From Nonlabens sp. (lineage in GTDB: Bacteria > Bacteroidota > Bacteroidia > Flavobacteriales > Flavobacteriaceae): a stretch of 64,000 nt of DNA. This document shows, in pieces, positions 1 to 9,071 of the stretch. Each line of letters starts with the position of its first letter. Position 1 is the stretch's first letter. The notes under the pieces were generated by a model. That model did no database searches. It was not told the origin of the DNA and worked only from the letters and a program-made list of their open reading frames with translations. The stretch covers positions 1 to 64,000 of the forward strand of contig JAHDIQ010000003.1 in the NCBI GenBank assembly GCA_020630715.1, read 5' to 3'. The position numbers were made by a program, and so were the translations under genes.

Positions 1-1571
1 ATCCAAATGATCCATGTGATTACAATATTTCTCAGATAACTGTAGCAATAACAAGTACGGTAGATTGTGATGGAGATGGTGTGACTGATGTAGATGAGAT
101 TGCTGATGGCACAGACCCTAATGATCCATGTGACTTTGTTGATACAAGTGTTACCGTAGCTCAATCGGGAGATTACCTGCTTGCAGATTGTGATGGTGAT
201 GGAGTAACAAATGGTGATGAAATTATTGGGGGAACAGATCCAAGTGATCCTTGTGATTATGACGCTTCTGGTCAGAATGCAGACGCTACTAGTATAGCAT
301 GGCAAACTGCAGACTGTGATGGAGATGGTGTCTCTAACGGTACTGAACTTAATGATGGAACCAATCCACAAGATCCGTGTGATTACCTTGTGGTCAGTCA
401 AGACCTCAATATTGTAACTCCAGAATGGTTAGCTTTAGACTGTGATGGTGATGGTGTTACTAATGGCGATGAAGTTGCTGATGGTACAGATCCAAGTGAT
501 CCTTGTGATCTTGAAGTAGCTAGCATAACAGTTCCTGTATCAGGAGACTTCTTGTTAGCAGATTGCGATGGCGATGGTGTTATTAACGGTGACGAGATCA
601 ATGATGGTACTGATCTGAATGATCCATGTGATTATCTTACAGCTAGTCAAACGGTTCCTGCTTCAGATTCATGGAATGAGTTGGATTGTGATGGAGATGG
701 TGTACCAAATGGACAGGAAGTTCTTGACGGAACGGATTCTCAGGATCCTTGTGATTATGATGCTATATCTCAAGATGTGGCGGCTGCAACGGCTGCATGG
801 GATGCATTAGATTGTGATGGTGACGGAGTAAGTAACATTGATGAATTATTCCCTCCAGGTGGTGGTGAGCCAACAGATCCACAGGATCCATGTAGCTTGA
901 ATATCGAAGATCAAAACTTAACGCCAGACCAGGCATGGTTAGATGGAGATTGTGATATGGATAATGTAAGCAATGGTACTGAAGGTCCTGCTGGAGATAC
1001 TGATGGAGATGGAATACCTGATTTCTTAGATACTGATGATGACGGTGATGGTGTTGCTACGATATTTGAGGACTATGACGGTGATGATGACCCGACAGAT
1101 CAAGATTCGGATGGAGATGGAATTCCAGATTACTTGGATACTGATGATGACGGTGATGGATTGTTAACTATTGATGAAGGTCCTAATCCAGATGGTGATT
1201 TAGATCCTAACACAGGAGATACTTCAGATATTGATAACGATGGAATTCCAGATTATCTAGATACTGATACAAGAAGAATTACAGTATGGAATGCGGTTAC
1301 ACCTGATGGAGACGGTTCTAATGATGTGTTCTTCCTGCAAGGGATTGAGAACTTTGAGAATACAGTAAGCATCTTCAACAGATGGGGTGTAGAGGTATTC
1401 AAAACAGATAATTATGACAACGGAGCTAATAGTTTCGATGGAACTTCAAACGGTAGATCAACGATATCTCAAGGTGAGAGATTACCTTCAGGTACTTACT
1501 TCTACGTAATTGAATACATTGATGATTTTGGTGAGACTCAACAATTAGCTGGATACTTATACATTAGATAA
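1..1571 (+). CDS. Ca-binding-repeat adhesin with T9SS type B sorting domain (5' partial)
   Basis: The reading frame is open from base 3, so this is the C-terminal part of a longer secreted protein. It holds at least seven tandem units of about 41 residues, each opening with DCDGDGV and containing a DP.DPCD motif. Shorter thrombospondin-type-3-like units follow ([16 protein letters not shown]), whose DxDxDG loops are typical calcium ligands. The last ~85 residues, from [18 protein letters not shown] through FNRWG to GYLYIR, match the gliding-motility-associated (type B) T9SS sorting domain. The protein should therefore be exported by T9SS and held at the cell surface. PorP/SprF and PorE-like genes follow directly, the usual arrangement for SprB-type surface proteins. 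The true start lies outside the window, and the ligand is unknown. Confidence 0.9.
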   Translation, partial: PNDPCDYNISQITVAITSTVDCDGDGVTDVDEIADGTDPNDPCDFVDTSVTVAQSGDYLLADCDGDGVTNGDEIIGGTDPSDPCDYDASGQNADATSIAWQTADCDGDGVSNGTELNDGTNPQDPCDYLVVSQDLNIVTPEWLALDCDGDGVTNGDEVADGTDPSDPCDLEVASITVPVSGDFLLADCDGDGVINGDEINDGTDLNDPCDYLTASQTVPASDSWNELDCDGDGVPNGQEVLDGTDSQDPCDYDAISQDVAAATAAWDALDCDGDGVSNIDELFPPGGGEPTDPQDPCSLNIEDQNLTPDQAWLDGDCDMDNVSNGTEGPAGDTDGDGIPDFLDTDDDGDGVATIFEDYDGDDDPTDQDSDGDGIPDYLDTDDDGDGLLTIDEGPNPDGDLDPNTGDTSDIDNDGIPDYLDTDTRRITVWNAVTPDGDGSNDVFFLQGIENFENTVSIFNRWGVEVFKTDNYDNGANSFDGTSNGRSTISQGERLPSGTYFYVIEYIDDFGETQQLAGYLYIR

Positions 1572-1633
1572 ATAAATTACTCTAGCTCGACACTAATAAG
1601 TGTTGAGCTAGATCATTTGTAATACAAGAAGAG

Positions 1634-2569
1634 ATGAAGAAAATAATAACGATCATTTTAGTATTTGCTTTCGCGAAAGCGGTAAGCGCACAACAGGATC
1701 CACAGTACACCCAGTACATGTACAATCCAGTTGTTATCAACCCAGCTTATGCGGGAAATAGAGGTGCATTAAGCATTGTAGGTTTACACCGTAGTCAATG
1801 GGTTGGTCTAGATGGTGCTCCAAGAACTCAGAGTTTATCAGCACATAGTCCGATAGGAGACAGTAGAGTCGGACTAGGATTGTCTGTTGTAAATGATGAA
1901 ATTGGGCCAGCTGATGAAACATTTGTTTCTGCTGACTTTAGCTATACCTTACCTGTAGGGGATGAAGCTAAATTTAGTTTTGGTATTAAAGCAGGTGCTC
2001 ATTTATTAAATGTTGATTTTAATCAACTTGATATATTCGATCCTGCAGACCCTAGATTACAAGGCGGTGGAGTTAATAACCTACTGTCTCCTATGGTAGG
2101 ACTAGGATTGCATTATCACACAGATAAGTTTTATCTTGGTTTAAGTGCGCCTAATTTATTGCAGACAGAGCATTTTGACGAGAATAGAAATAATGCTACC
2201 ACTTTTGTAGCGCAAGAGCGAATTCATTACTTCATGACAGCTGGTTATGTGTTTGATTTGAGCGAATCTGTTAAGTTTAAGCCTGCTACCATGGTTAAAA
2301 TGGTACCTGGTGCACCTTTACAATGGGATGCGACTGCTAATTTCTTATTTAATGATAAGCTTACTATAGGAGCTGCATACAGATGGAGTGCCGCCTTAAG
2401 TGGATTAGTAGGTTTCCAAGTAAGCGATCAATTAATGATTGGTTTTGCTTACGACAGAGAAACAACAGCTTTAGGAAATGCTATCTATAATGATGGTAGT
2501 TATGAGCTTTTTATGAGATTTGAGTTATTTAATAACTTAGATAAAATTATTACACCTAGATTCTTCTAA
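1634..2569 (+). CDS. PorP/SprF family T9SS outer-membrane protein
   Basis: This is a 311-residue protein with a signal peptide ending near VSAQ (residue ~19). The family signature DPQYTQYMYNPVVINPAYAG follows at residues 22-41, and the rest is an alternating beta-barrel pattern ending in an aromatic residue (FF). PorP/SprF proteins sit in the outer membrane and help T9SS attach partner proteins that carry type B sorting domains, such as SprB. It starts 62 bp after the Ca-repeat adhesin, which is its likely client. The signal peptide contains AFAKA at residues 12-16, encoded by a copy of the genome-wide palindrome at 1667-1680, so that repeat supplies part of the hydrophobic core and cleavage region. 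Confidence 0.9.
   Translation: MKKIITIILVFAFAKAVSAQQDPQYTQYMYNPVVINPAYAGNRGALSIVGLHRSQWVGLDGAPRTQSLSAHSPIGDSRVGLGLSVVNDEIGPADETFVSADFSYTLPVGDEAKFSFGIKAGAHLLNVDFNQLDIFDPADPRLQGGGVNNLLSPMVGLGLHYHTDKFYLGLSAPNLLQTEHFDENRNNATTFVAQERIHYFMTAGYVFDLSESVKFKPATMVKMVPGAPLQWDATANFLFNDKLTIGAAYRWSAALSGLVGFQVSDQLMIGFAYDRETTALGNAIYNDGSYELFMRFELFNNLDKIITPRFF
1667..1680. repeat. Iterated palindrome copy
   Basis: Exact GCTTTCGCGAAAGC inside the PorP/SprF signal-peptide region, read as AFAKA. Confidence 0.95.
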
Positions 2570-2587
2570 CATCAATATTATACAGTT

Positions 2588-4570
2588 ATGAACAATAAAC
2601 TACTACTATTATTAATAGTGCTTTTAACCTCGGGAAGTGTGTTTGCACAGAAGCGTGGTATGAAGTCTTCCAATGAAGATTACAGTAAGCTAGCCTATAT
2701 TGACGCACAGAAGATGTATCTTAATATAGCCGAGAAAGGATATGCGGACATGGAGTTATTCCAAAATCTTGCGGATACCTATTATTACAACAACGATTAT
2801 ACGAATGCAAACAAGTGGTATGCAAAAGTATTTGAGTATGATTTACACGATATCAGTAAGGAATATTTCTTTAAGTATATTCAAACTTTAAAGTCAGTAA
2901 AGGATTATGATAGAGCTGATGAGATTGTTGAGGAATACGTTAAAGTAAAAGGAGATGATCAGTTTATCCAAAATTACACGAAAAATCGTAATTACTTAGA
3001 TCAGATAGACGCACAGTCTGGAAGATTTGAAATAAAACGATTAAATATGAATAGTAAAGCCCAAGACTTCGGTGTTGGTATATACGACGGTGGTAAAAAG
3101 GCGGTTTTTGCTAGTTCTAATGATTCGTCATCGATGGTTAAATATGTGCACAAATGGAGTGATCGGTCTTTCTTAAATCTTTATAGTGCAGACGTAGACC
3201 CAAGTACAGGTGAGTTTTTGAATATGGAAAATTTTAGTGGTAATATTAACACTAAGTTTCATGAAAGCAATGCTGTATTTACAAAGGATAACAAGACCGT
3301 ATACTTTACAAGAAATAATTTCTTCAAAAAACGTTTCAAAAAGAGTTCAGATGATATCAATAAACTTAAGATATTTAGAGCAACAAGAGAAGGTGAAGGA
3401 GACGAATGGAGTAATGTTGAGGAACTATCTATAAACGGTGAAGAGTTTTCAACTGCGCATCCTGCCTTAAGTCCTAATGAGGACAGATTATATTTTGCGT
3501 CAGATCGTCCAGGTGGTAAGAAAGGACTGTTTGATACAAAAGCTTCTTCAGATATATGGTATGTTACCTTAGATGGAAGCGGCGGATTAGGAACACCAGT
3601 GAATGTTAAGGAAGTAAATACGCCAGGAAATGAATTATTTCCATTCATGAGTTCAAATGGGGATTTATACTTTTCATCAAACGGTCATCAAGGACTTGGT
3701 GGATTAGACGTATTTGTTTCTCAGGCTACAAATGGTGAATTAACGAAAGACGTAATCAACTTAGGGAAGCCGGTTAATGGTACACAAGATGATTTTGCTT
3801 TTGTACTGAATCAAGAGAAGTTAACAGGTTACTTTAGTTCTAACCGTTTATCTGGAAAAGGACTAGACGATATCTATTATTTCAAACAAACGAAGCCATT
3901 GAGCTGTGTTGTTGATATTAATGGAGTTGTTACAGACGAGAAAACAGGGGATTTAATGCCACAATCTACAGTGTCTTTATTAGATGCTGATAACAAAGTG
4001 GTAGATCAAATGGTAGTAGGAGATGATGCAGCTTATAGCTTTAAACTAGAATGTGGAAGCAATTATTCTATCAAGGCTGAAAAAGATGGGTTCTCTGTCG
4101 CGGAAGAATTCATACAGACGCCTAATGTAACTACTACGTTAGAGCAACCACTAGCAGTAGCTAAGACTATCGAGGAAAAGGTTAATGAAATTCAGATTGG
4201 GGATAATGTAGCGGAAGCTTTAGGTTTAACCAAAATATATTTTGACTTTGATAAGTCAAATATTCGCCCTGATGCTGAAGTTCAACTTCAAAAGATTCTT
4301 GCTTACATGAATGCGTACCCTACATCTGAGATTGATATTCGATCGCATACAGACAGTAGAGCATCTGATGGTTATAACATTAAGCTATCAGATCGTCGTG
4401 CTAAGAGTACTAGAGCCTACTTAATCATGAAAGGTATATCGCCTAATAGGTTAACCGCTGCAGGTTACGGTGAGTATCAATTAGTAAATGAATGTTCTAA
4501 CGGTGTTGAGTGTACAGAAGAGCAACATGATTTAAACAGACGTTCTGAATTTATCTTGACTAAGAAGTAG
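2588..4570 (+). CDS. PorE-like OmpA-family envelope protein (TPR, PD40 propeller, CRD, OmpA)
   Basis: This 660-residue protein begins with a signal peptide (residues 1-20). The rest reads as TPR-like helices (~25-140), WD40/PD40-type propeller repeats (~160-430, e.g. HPALSPNEDRLYFASDRPGG), a carboxypeptidase-regulatory-like sandwich (~440-525) and a C-terminal OmpA domain (~549-660) starting KIYFDFDKSNIRPDA. The OmpA domain keeps the peptidoglycan-binding HTDSR and LSDRRA elements (Asp ~589, Arg ~604). This four-domain order is that of PorE, which anchors T9SS components to peptidoglycan. The gene follows PorP/SprF after 18 bp and is probably cotranscribed with it. A role in anchoring the surface machinery is inferred from architecture and context. 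It could be a paralogue dedicated to this cassette rather than the core PorE. Confidence 0.85.
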   Translation: MNNKLLLLLIVLLTSGSVFAQKRGMKSSNEDYSKLAYIDAQKMYLNIAEKGYADMELFQNLADTYYYNNDYTNANKWYAKVFEYDLHDISKEYFFKYIQTLKSVKDYDRADEIVEEYVKVKGDDQFIQNYTKNRNYLDQIDAQSGRFEIKRLNMNSKAQDFGVGIYDGGKKAVFASSNDSSSMVKYVHKWSDRSFLNLYSADVDPSTGEFLNMENFSGNINTKFHESNAVFTKDNKTVYFTRNNFFKKRFKKSSDDINKLKIFRATREGEGDEWSNVEELSINGEEFSTAHPALSPNEDRLYFASDRPGGKKGLFDTKASSDIWYVTLDGSGGLGTPVNVKEVNTPGNELFPFMSSNGDLYFSSNGHQGLGGLDVFVSQATNGELTKDVINLGKPVNGTQDDFAFVLNQEKLTGYFSSNRLSGKGLDDIYYFKQTKPLSCVVDINGVVTDEKTGDLMPQSTVSLLDADNKVVDQMVVGDDAAYSFKLECGSNYSIKAEKDGFSVAEEFIQTPNVTTTLEQPLAVAKTIEEKVNEIQIGDNVAEALGLTKIYFDFDKSNIRPDAEVQLQKILAYMNAYPTSEIDIRSHTDSRASDGYNIKLSDRRAKSTRAYLIMKGISPNRLTAAGYGEYQLVNECSNGVECTEEQHDLNRRSEFILTKK

Positions 4571-4606
4571 ATTACTGCTTTAAAGATTTAGATATTTAAT
4601 CAAATC

Positions 4607-4640
4607 AAAAGATCCTTTCGTAATTGAAAGGATCTTTTTG
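4607..4640 (+). terminator. Intrinsic terminator after the PorP/PorE cassette
   Basis: A 13-bp perfect stem (AAAAGATCCTTTC / GAAAGGATCTTTT) with a 6-nt loop runs into a T-rich tract, 37 bp after the PorE-like stop codon. Confidence 0.8.
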
Positions 4641-4692
4641 TTTTCACATACTTTATTATGAATCTATTAATAGATCACTAGATATGCTTTTG

Positions 4693-4700
4693 TAATTTTG
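4693..4700 (+). promoter_or_regulatory. -7 box (TAATTTTG) upstream of idi
   Basis: It matches the Bacteroidota -7 consensus TAnnTTTG, 17 bp before the idi start codon. No clear -33 TTG was seen at the usual spacing. Confidence 0.5.
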
Positions 4701-4717
4701 GGTATTAACATGAGGTA

Positions 4718-5230
4718 ATGGAAGAACAGGTAATACTGGTTAACGAGCGTGATGAAAAAGTCGGGCTTATGGAAAAAATAGAAGCGCACAAAAAAGCCCT
4801 GTTGCACAGAGCGTTTTCCGTGTTTGTATTGAATGACAAGAATGAGATCATGCTACAGCAACGCGCGTATTCTAAATACCACTCACCTGGTTTATGGACA
4901 AACACCTGCTGTAGTCATCAACGTGATGGCGAAAGTAATATAGAGGCTGGCAAACGCCGTTTAATGGAAGAAATGGGATTCACAACAGATCTTAAAGAAT
5001 TATTCCATTTCATCTATATAGCTCCTTTTGACAACGGCCTTACAGAGCATGAACTGGATCACGTTATGATAGGTCATTACAATGATGATCCTCTTATCAA
5101 TCCAGAAGAAGTGGCTAGTTATAAATGGATGACAGCAACAGACATTAAAAAAGACATTGATTCAAAACCAGAAAACTATACAGAGTGGTTTAAGATCATT
5201 TTTGATAAATATTATACGCACATATCATGA
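4718..5230 (+). CDS. idi: Isopentenyl-diphosphate delta-isomerase, type I
   Basis: This 170-residue Nudix-fold enzyme interconverts isopentenyl and dimethylallyl diphosphate in isoprenoid synthesis (quinones, carotenoids, undecaprenol). By comparison with the E. coli enzyme, the catalytic Cys is C65 in NTCCSHQ. The metal ligands are H24, H30 and H67, plus E110 and E112 in EHELDHV. The Nudix-like helix includes RRLMEEMGF at residues 80-88. The length is normal for the family. It has its own -7 box, and its stop overlaps the next gene's ATG by 4 bp, so it heads a three-gene operon with the QueD-like gene and manA. Nothing in the operon explains why these functions are combined. Confidence 0.93.
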   Translation: MEEQVILVNERDEKVGLMEKIEAHKKALLHRAFSVFVLNDKNEIMLQQRAYSKYHSPGLWTNTCCSHQRDGESNIEAGKRRLMEEMGFTTDLKELFHFIYIAPFDNGLTEHELDHVMIGHYNDDPLINPEEVASYKWMTATDIKKDIDSKPENYTEWFKIIFDKYYTHIS

Positions 5231-5637
5231 GATTAACAGCCTACCGTAAAGCGCATTTTAATGCAGCCCATAGATTATATAGACCAGACTGGAGTGATGA
5301 AAAGAACGAAAAGATTTTTGGTAAATGCAATAATCCTCATTTTCACGGTCATAATTATGATATGGAAATAGGCGTTAGTGGAGAGGTAGATCCAGAAACA
5401 GGATATCTTATTGATCTCAAAATTTTAAAAGATATTATTAAAAGTGAGGTAGAAGACGCCTTAGATCATAAAAACTTAAATGAAGAAGTGCCTGAGTTTA
5501 AAGAATTAATCCCTACAGCAGAGCATATCGCATTTGTGATTTACAATAAGATAAAAGCTAAATTAGATCCTAAATATGATCTAGAAGTAAAACTTTACGA
5601 GACTCCTCGTAACTTTGTACTTTATAAAGGAGAATAA
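5227..5637 (+). CDS. queD: 6-carboxytetrahydropterin synthase / 6-pyruvoyl-tetrahydropterin synthase family (QueD-like)
   Basis: The protein has 136 residues. Zinc ligands are H15 (FNAAHRL) and H40/H42 (HFHGHNY), and the catalytic Cys is C34 in GKCNNPHFHGHNY. The late KLYETPRNF element supplies the conserved Glu. QueD converts dihydroneopterin triphosphate to 6-carboxy-tetrahydropterin in queuosine synthesis, while PTPS makes 6-pyruvoyl-tetrahydropterin. The spacing from C34 to H40 (CNNPxxHGH) is that of PTPS-type enzymes, longer than in E. coli QueD, so substrate use is uncertain. A queE gene at 36402 supports a queuosine role but is not linked. It overlaps idi by 4 bp (ATGA) and manA by 1 bp (TAATG). 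Confidence 0.85.
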   Translation: MRLTAYRKAHFNAAHRLYRPDWSDEKNEKIFGKCNNPHFHGHNYDMEIGVSGEVDPETGYLIDLKILKDIIKSEVEDALDHKNLNEEVPEFKELIPTAEHIAFVIYNKIKAKLDPKYDLEVKLYETPRNFVLYKGE

Positions 5638-6608
5638 TGACGCTCTACCCGTTACAGTTTAATTCTATTCTTAAAAATAAAATTTGGGGTGGTAATGATT
5701 TAAATATCATTAAGAATTTAGATAATCCCATTCATCAATTAGGTGAAAGTTGGGAAATTAGTGTTGTTCCTAATGATGTGAGTATCATTAACAATGGAAA
5801 GTACAAAGATCATTCGATTTTAGAACTTATTGAGAACTTTCCTATTCAGCTTTTAGGTAAAAAAGTCATTAGCCAGTTTGGAGAGCAGTTTCCGTTGCTC
5901 ATTAAGTATATCAACGCAGCTCAGGACTTATCTATCCAGGTTCATCCTGATGACGTTGTTGCACAACGCAAGCACAACAGCTTTGGAAAGACAGAAATGT
6001 GGTACATCATGAATGCCACTCCAGATTCACGATTGATCTTAGGATTTAATGAAGATTGTAATGATGCCGCTTTCGCGAAAGCGATATCACAAAACACTGT
6101 CATGGAATTGCTGAATTCTGAAAACGTAGTTGCTGGTGACGCCTTTTTTATTCATCCTGGTCTAGTACACTCCATAGGCGCTGGAATCACACTGGCCGAG
6201 ATTCAACAAAGTAGTGATATTACCTATAGAGTATATGATTTTGACCGCAGAGATGATGATGGAAACACCAGAAAATTACATATCAAAGAGTCCGTAGAAG
6301 TAACCGATTATAAAAAATCAACAGATTATAAAATTCATTATAACCCTACTTGTTTAGGAACGCAAAATCTGAAAACAACGCCTTATTTCACTACTGATTA
6401 CTTACATTTTACTGGTTGTGAAGATGTCGAAGTGGCACGTCATAATAGTTTCATGGTACTTATGAACATAGGTGAGGACTGCATGGTTTATTACGATGGT
6501 GAACATTACCGATTAAACTATGCCCAGACGATGCTATTGCCTGCCGCTATTCCTTACGTAAGAATTGAATCCACTGGAGATTCAAAATTACTAGCCATAC
6601 ATCTGTAG
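5637..6608 (+). CDS. manA: Mannose-6-phosphate isomerase, class I
   Basis: This 323-residue cupin enzyme interconverts fructose-6-phosphate and mannose-6-phosphate, feeding GDP-mannose synthesis or mannose use. The family motifs are LSIQVHPDD (Q101 and H103 as zinc ligands), GKTEMWYIM (E120) and AFFIHPGLVHSIGAG (H173, H178), followed by EIQQSSDITYRVYDFDR with the active-site Arg. The length suits the short bacterial type. It overlaps the upstream gene by one base and is probably translated by coupling. Residues 145-149 are AFAKA, encoded by the palindrome at 6069-6082, in a variable helix between the two cupin motifs where an insert would be tolerated. Confidence 0.93.
   Translation: MTLYPLQFNSILKNKIWGGNDLNIIKNLDNPIHQLGESWEISVVPNDVSIINNGKYKDHSILELIENFPIQLLGKKVISQFGEQFPLLIKYINAAQDLSIQVHPDDVVAQRKHNSFGKTEMWYIMNATPDSRLILGFNEDCNDAAFAKAISQNTVMELLNSENVVAGDAFFIHPGLVHSIGAGITLAEIQQSSDITYRVYDFDRRDDDGNTRKLHIKESVEVTDYKKSTDYKIHYNPTCLGTQNLKTTPYFTTDYLHFTGCEDVEVARHNSFMVLMNIGEDCMVYYDGEHYRLNYAQTMLLPAAIPYVRIESTGDSKLLAIHL
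6069..6082. repeat. Iterated palindrome copy
   Basis: Exact GCTTTCGCGAAAGC inside manA, read as AFAKA. Confidence 0.95.
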
Positions 6609-6624
6609 CATATAAATTAAGCTT

Positions 6625-6632
6625 ACTTTTGT
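6625..6632 (+). promoter_or_regulatory. -7 box (TACTTTTG)
   Basis: It matches TAnnTTTG, 15 bp before the ATG of the 88-residue gene, suggesting that gene has its own promoter after manA. Confidence 0.5.
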
Positions 6633-6647
6633 ATCAAAATAATTATC

Positions 6648-6914
6648 ATGGCAAGTATTAAAGACTTAAAACAAGATATCAACTTTGTATTAGGTGATAT
6701 TATAGAAGCAGCATTAATTACTCAAGCGACTAATCCTGATCAAGATCCTAAGGCAGCAGATGCTGTTGTGGATGACTGTATCAGCACTTTTGACCAGTTA
6801 ATCGCTCGCGTAAATGACCGTAAGGTAGAAAACCGTAGAGCACACCTTAAAAGTGTTAGACAGGATTTAGAATCTCAAGGTAAAGCCTTAATAGATCGCG
6901 TCAATAAACTATAA
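6648..6914 (+). CDS. Small conserved helical protein, function unknown
   Basis: This 88-residue acidic protein has no signal peptide, membrane segment or Cys residues. It looks all-helical, with a run such as IARVNDRKVENRRAHLKSVRQ in the second half. I do not recognise a named family, though small proteins of this type are common in flavobacteria. A consensus -7 box lies 15 bp upstream and its stop is 2 bp from the stop of the convergent DUF4369 gene, so its 3' end is tightly packed. A cytoplasmic location is the only inference offered. Confidence 0.75.
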   Translation: MASIKDLKQDINFVLGDIIEAALITQATNPDQDPKAADAVVDDCISTFDQLIARVNDRKVENRRAHLKSVRQDLESQGKALIDRVNKL

Positions 6915-6916
6915 AT

Positions 6917-7621
6917 TTACTTTAGTTTAGTTAATAATTCAGACAGTTGTTTTCCATAACGACTTGTCTGAATTTTTTTTGGCATCTGTTTATAGATGCT
7001 GTCTAGATAAACTGGATTAGCTTCAGTAGCCTCTGTAAGAAGAAGATATGGTGCCACTTCATGTTCTTTATGTAATTGTGCATAGTTAACAACGTATCCT
7101 ACCTTACGACGTATATGTTTATTAATCGCGCGTTGTAAGGAGTCTACAACGGTTACTTCTATTTCATCTAGTTGATTTAATTCAATATTGCGTTTAATCA
7201 ATTCTGTGTATTCTTGATTCAACCTTTTGTTAACTCTCTGGAATTCATTATACCGGCTTTGATTTTTTCCGCCAGTTACAATGGCGTCTTTCTCAAATTT
7301 TGCTAAACTCGTAGAGATGTTCATTACCGTATCTTCTGCAAAGAACGAAATGCGATCGTTGAACTCAATACCATCCTTTTTGTCTAAATAGAGATACATA
7401 ATTTGTGACTCATCAATATCAGCGGCCATTTGAAAAGGAGTTTCACCATCTACCATTACGGAATCTACATTTACCAGTACCGTATCTTTTAATTGTTGCA
7501 AGTATAGCGTGCCTATTTTTAAACCATCTACAGTTCCATTAACTATTAAATTACCTTGTTTCTCTTGCTCACAAGATGCAGCAAGAATAATTATTAATAA
7601 TAAGGTGAGTACTTTATTCAT
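6917..7621 (-). CDS. DUF4369 domain lipoprotein
   Basis: This is a 234-residue protein with a lipoprotein signal peptide (residues 1-16) and lipobox LAASC, lipidated Cys C17. Residues ~24-120 resemble DUF4369, the N-terminal domain often found ahead of thioredoxin-like domains in Bacteroidota (LIVNGTVDGLKIGTLYLQQ, then VDSVMVDG). No thioredoxin domain or CxxC follows. The C-terminal half is charged and helical. It is probably a periplasmic-face or outer-membrane lipoprotein of unknown role. It converges with the 88-residue gene 2 bp away without an obvious terminator. Confidence 0.8.
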   Translation of the reverse strand: MNKVLTLLLIIILAASCEQEKQGNLIVNGTVDGLKIGTLYLQQLKDTVLVNVDSVMVDGETPFQMAADIDESQIMYLYLDKKDGIEFNDRISFFAEDTVMNISTSLAKFEKDAIVTGGKNQSRYNEFQRVNKRLNQEYTELIKRNIELNQLDEIEVTVVDSLQRAINKHIRRKVGYVVNYAQLHKEHEVAPYLLLTEATEANPVYLDSIYKQMPKKIQTSRYGKQLSELLTKLK

Positions 7622-7685
7622 AATTACTTTTTAAGTGATGCAAATATCTGTTTTGGAATTGATTTAAGCTACTAAAAAGCTACAT

Positions 7686-9011
7686 TTAAGTAGCGACCAT
7701 TTGCATTAAAATTGTACAAGCAATAGCTCCTACCGTTCCTACTACATAACCAAAAACCGCTAGCAATACACCTACACTAGTTAACGATGGATGAAACTCT
7801 GATGCTACAATAGGCGCGCTAGCAGCACCACCTACATTTGCCTGTGATCCTACGGCTAGGAAAAAGTAAGGTGCTCGTATTAGTTTTGCCATGATGATTA
7901 ACAGTACCGCGTGAATGGTCATCCATACAATTCCTACTAGAATCAATAATGGGTTTTCTACAATTTGAGTAAGGTCCATTTTCATTCCTATCGTAGCAAC
8001 TAGTACATAAATAAAAATACTTCCTATACGACTAGCACCAGTTCCTTCATAAGATTTAGCTGGTGTAAATGAAAGAATAATTCCTATTAAGGTAGCAATA
8101 GAAATCATCCAGAAAAACTGACTGGTCAGAAAACTTAAATATATATTTTCCTTAATCGCTGGAAAATTTGTTGTCCATTCTGATAAAAAATTAGCGCCAA
8201 AATGAGCAATCGCCACCGCTCCAAAAGCCATTCCTAACATCACCATCATGTCTGTAAAAGTAGCTTCACGCTTCACACTAGCCGTATAATCAGATACGCG
8301 TTTTTTTAAATCTTCGATTGCGCTACTATCTGCTTTAAAGAATCGATCTATTTTTAATGACTTTCCTATTCCCAGTAGAATGATCGCCATCCATAGATTA
8401 GCCACAACGATATCTACCAGTACCATTCCACCATATTTCTCTTGGTTAAATTCATAAACTTCTAACATCGCTGTTTGATTTGCTCCACCACCTATCCAGC
8501 TTCCAGCTAACGTTGATAATCCACGCCATACGGCATCTAGTCCTTCACCACCTACTGTTTCTGGTGAAAACGATCCTACAATAAGTATTGCTAACGGTCC
8601 ACCTATGATGATTCCCACAGTTCCTGTTAAAAACATGATCAATGCCTTAGGACCTAAATTAAAAACTGCTTTTAAGTCTATGGATAAAGTCATTAATACT
8701 AGCGCTGCAGGTAACAGGTATCGCGACGCCATATAATATAAATTTGAACTAGTTTCTACAACGGTGCCATCTGTTGCTACCGTTTTCCATTCTGGAGCAA
8801 TGATACCTAGTGAACTCAATACAGATGGTAATAAGTAACACATCAATAATGATGGTACGATTTTATAAAACTTAGCCCAGAATCCGTCTTTCAATGAAGA
8901 ACTATAGAATACCAGCGCAAGACAGATCATCAATAGCCCAAAAACCACCGTGTCTTTTGTGATTAATGGCGTGGTATCTTTTACTACTTCTGTAAGTGCG
9001 TATAAAGTCAT
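7686..9011 (-). CDS. DUF819 family integral membrane protein
   Basis: This is a polytopic membrane protein with about a dozen hydrophobic segments and glycine-rich stretches typical of DUF819 (GSWIGGGANQTAM, SQANVGGAASAPIVA near the C-terminus). The frame opens at 9035, but the ATG at 9011 (MTLYALTEVV) places the start right before the first membrane segment and is preferred. DUF819 proteins resemble permeases, but their substrate is not established. The gene stands alone. A 26-bp perfect palindrome lies upstream at 9072-9097. Confidence 0.8.
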   Translation of the reverse strand: MTLYALTEVVKDTTPLITKDTVVFGLLMICLALVFYSSSLKDGFWAKFYKIVPSLLMCYLLPSVLSSLGIIAPEWKTVATDGTVVETSSNLYYMASRYLLPAALVLMTLSIDLKAVFNLGPKALIMFLTGTVGIIIGGPLAILIVGSFSPETVGGEGLDAVWRGLSTLAGSWIGGGANQTAMLEVYEFNQEKYGGMVLVDIVVANLWMAIILLGIGKSLKIDRFFKADSSAIEDLKKRVSDYTASVKREATFTDMMVMLGMAFGAVAIAHFGANFLSEWTTNFPAIKENIYLSFLTSQFFWMISIATLIGIILSFTPAKSYEGTGASRIGSIFIYVLVATIGMKMDLTQIVENPLLILVGIVWMTIHAVLLIIMAKLIRAPYFFLAVGSQANVGGAASAPIVASEFHPSLTSVGVLLAVFGYVVGTVGAIACTILMQMVAT

Positions 9012-9071
9012 AAAGTCGTATTTGCGAGTATGCAAAATACGACTTTAGGCTTTTATTTATGAATTGATTTT

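Noticed and set aside
398-601. Open frame on the minus strand inside the Ca-repeat adhesin gene
   Set aside because: It is a shadow of the repetitive adhesin frame, with no start context, and the plus frame is clearly coding.
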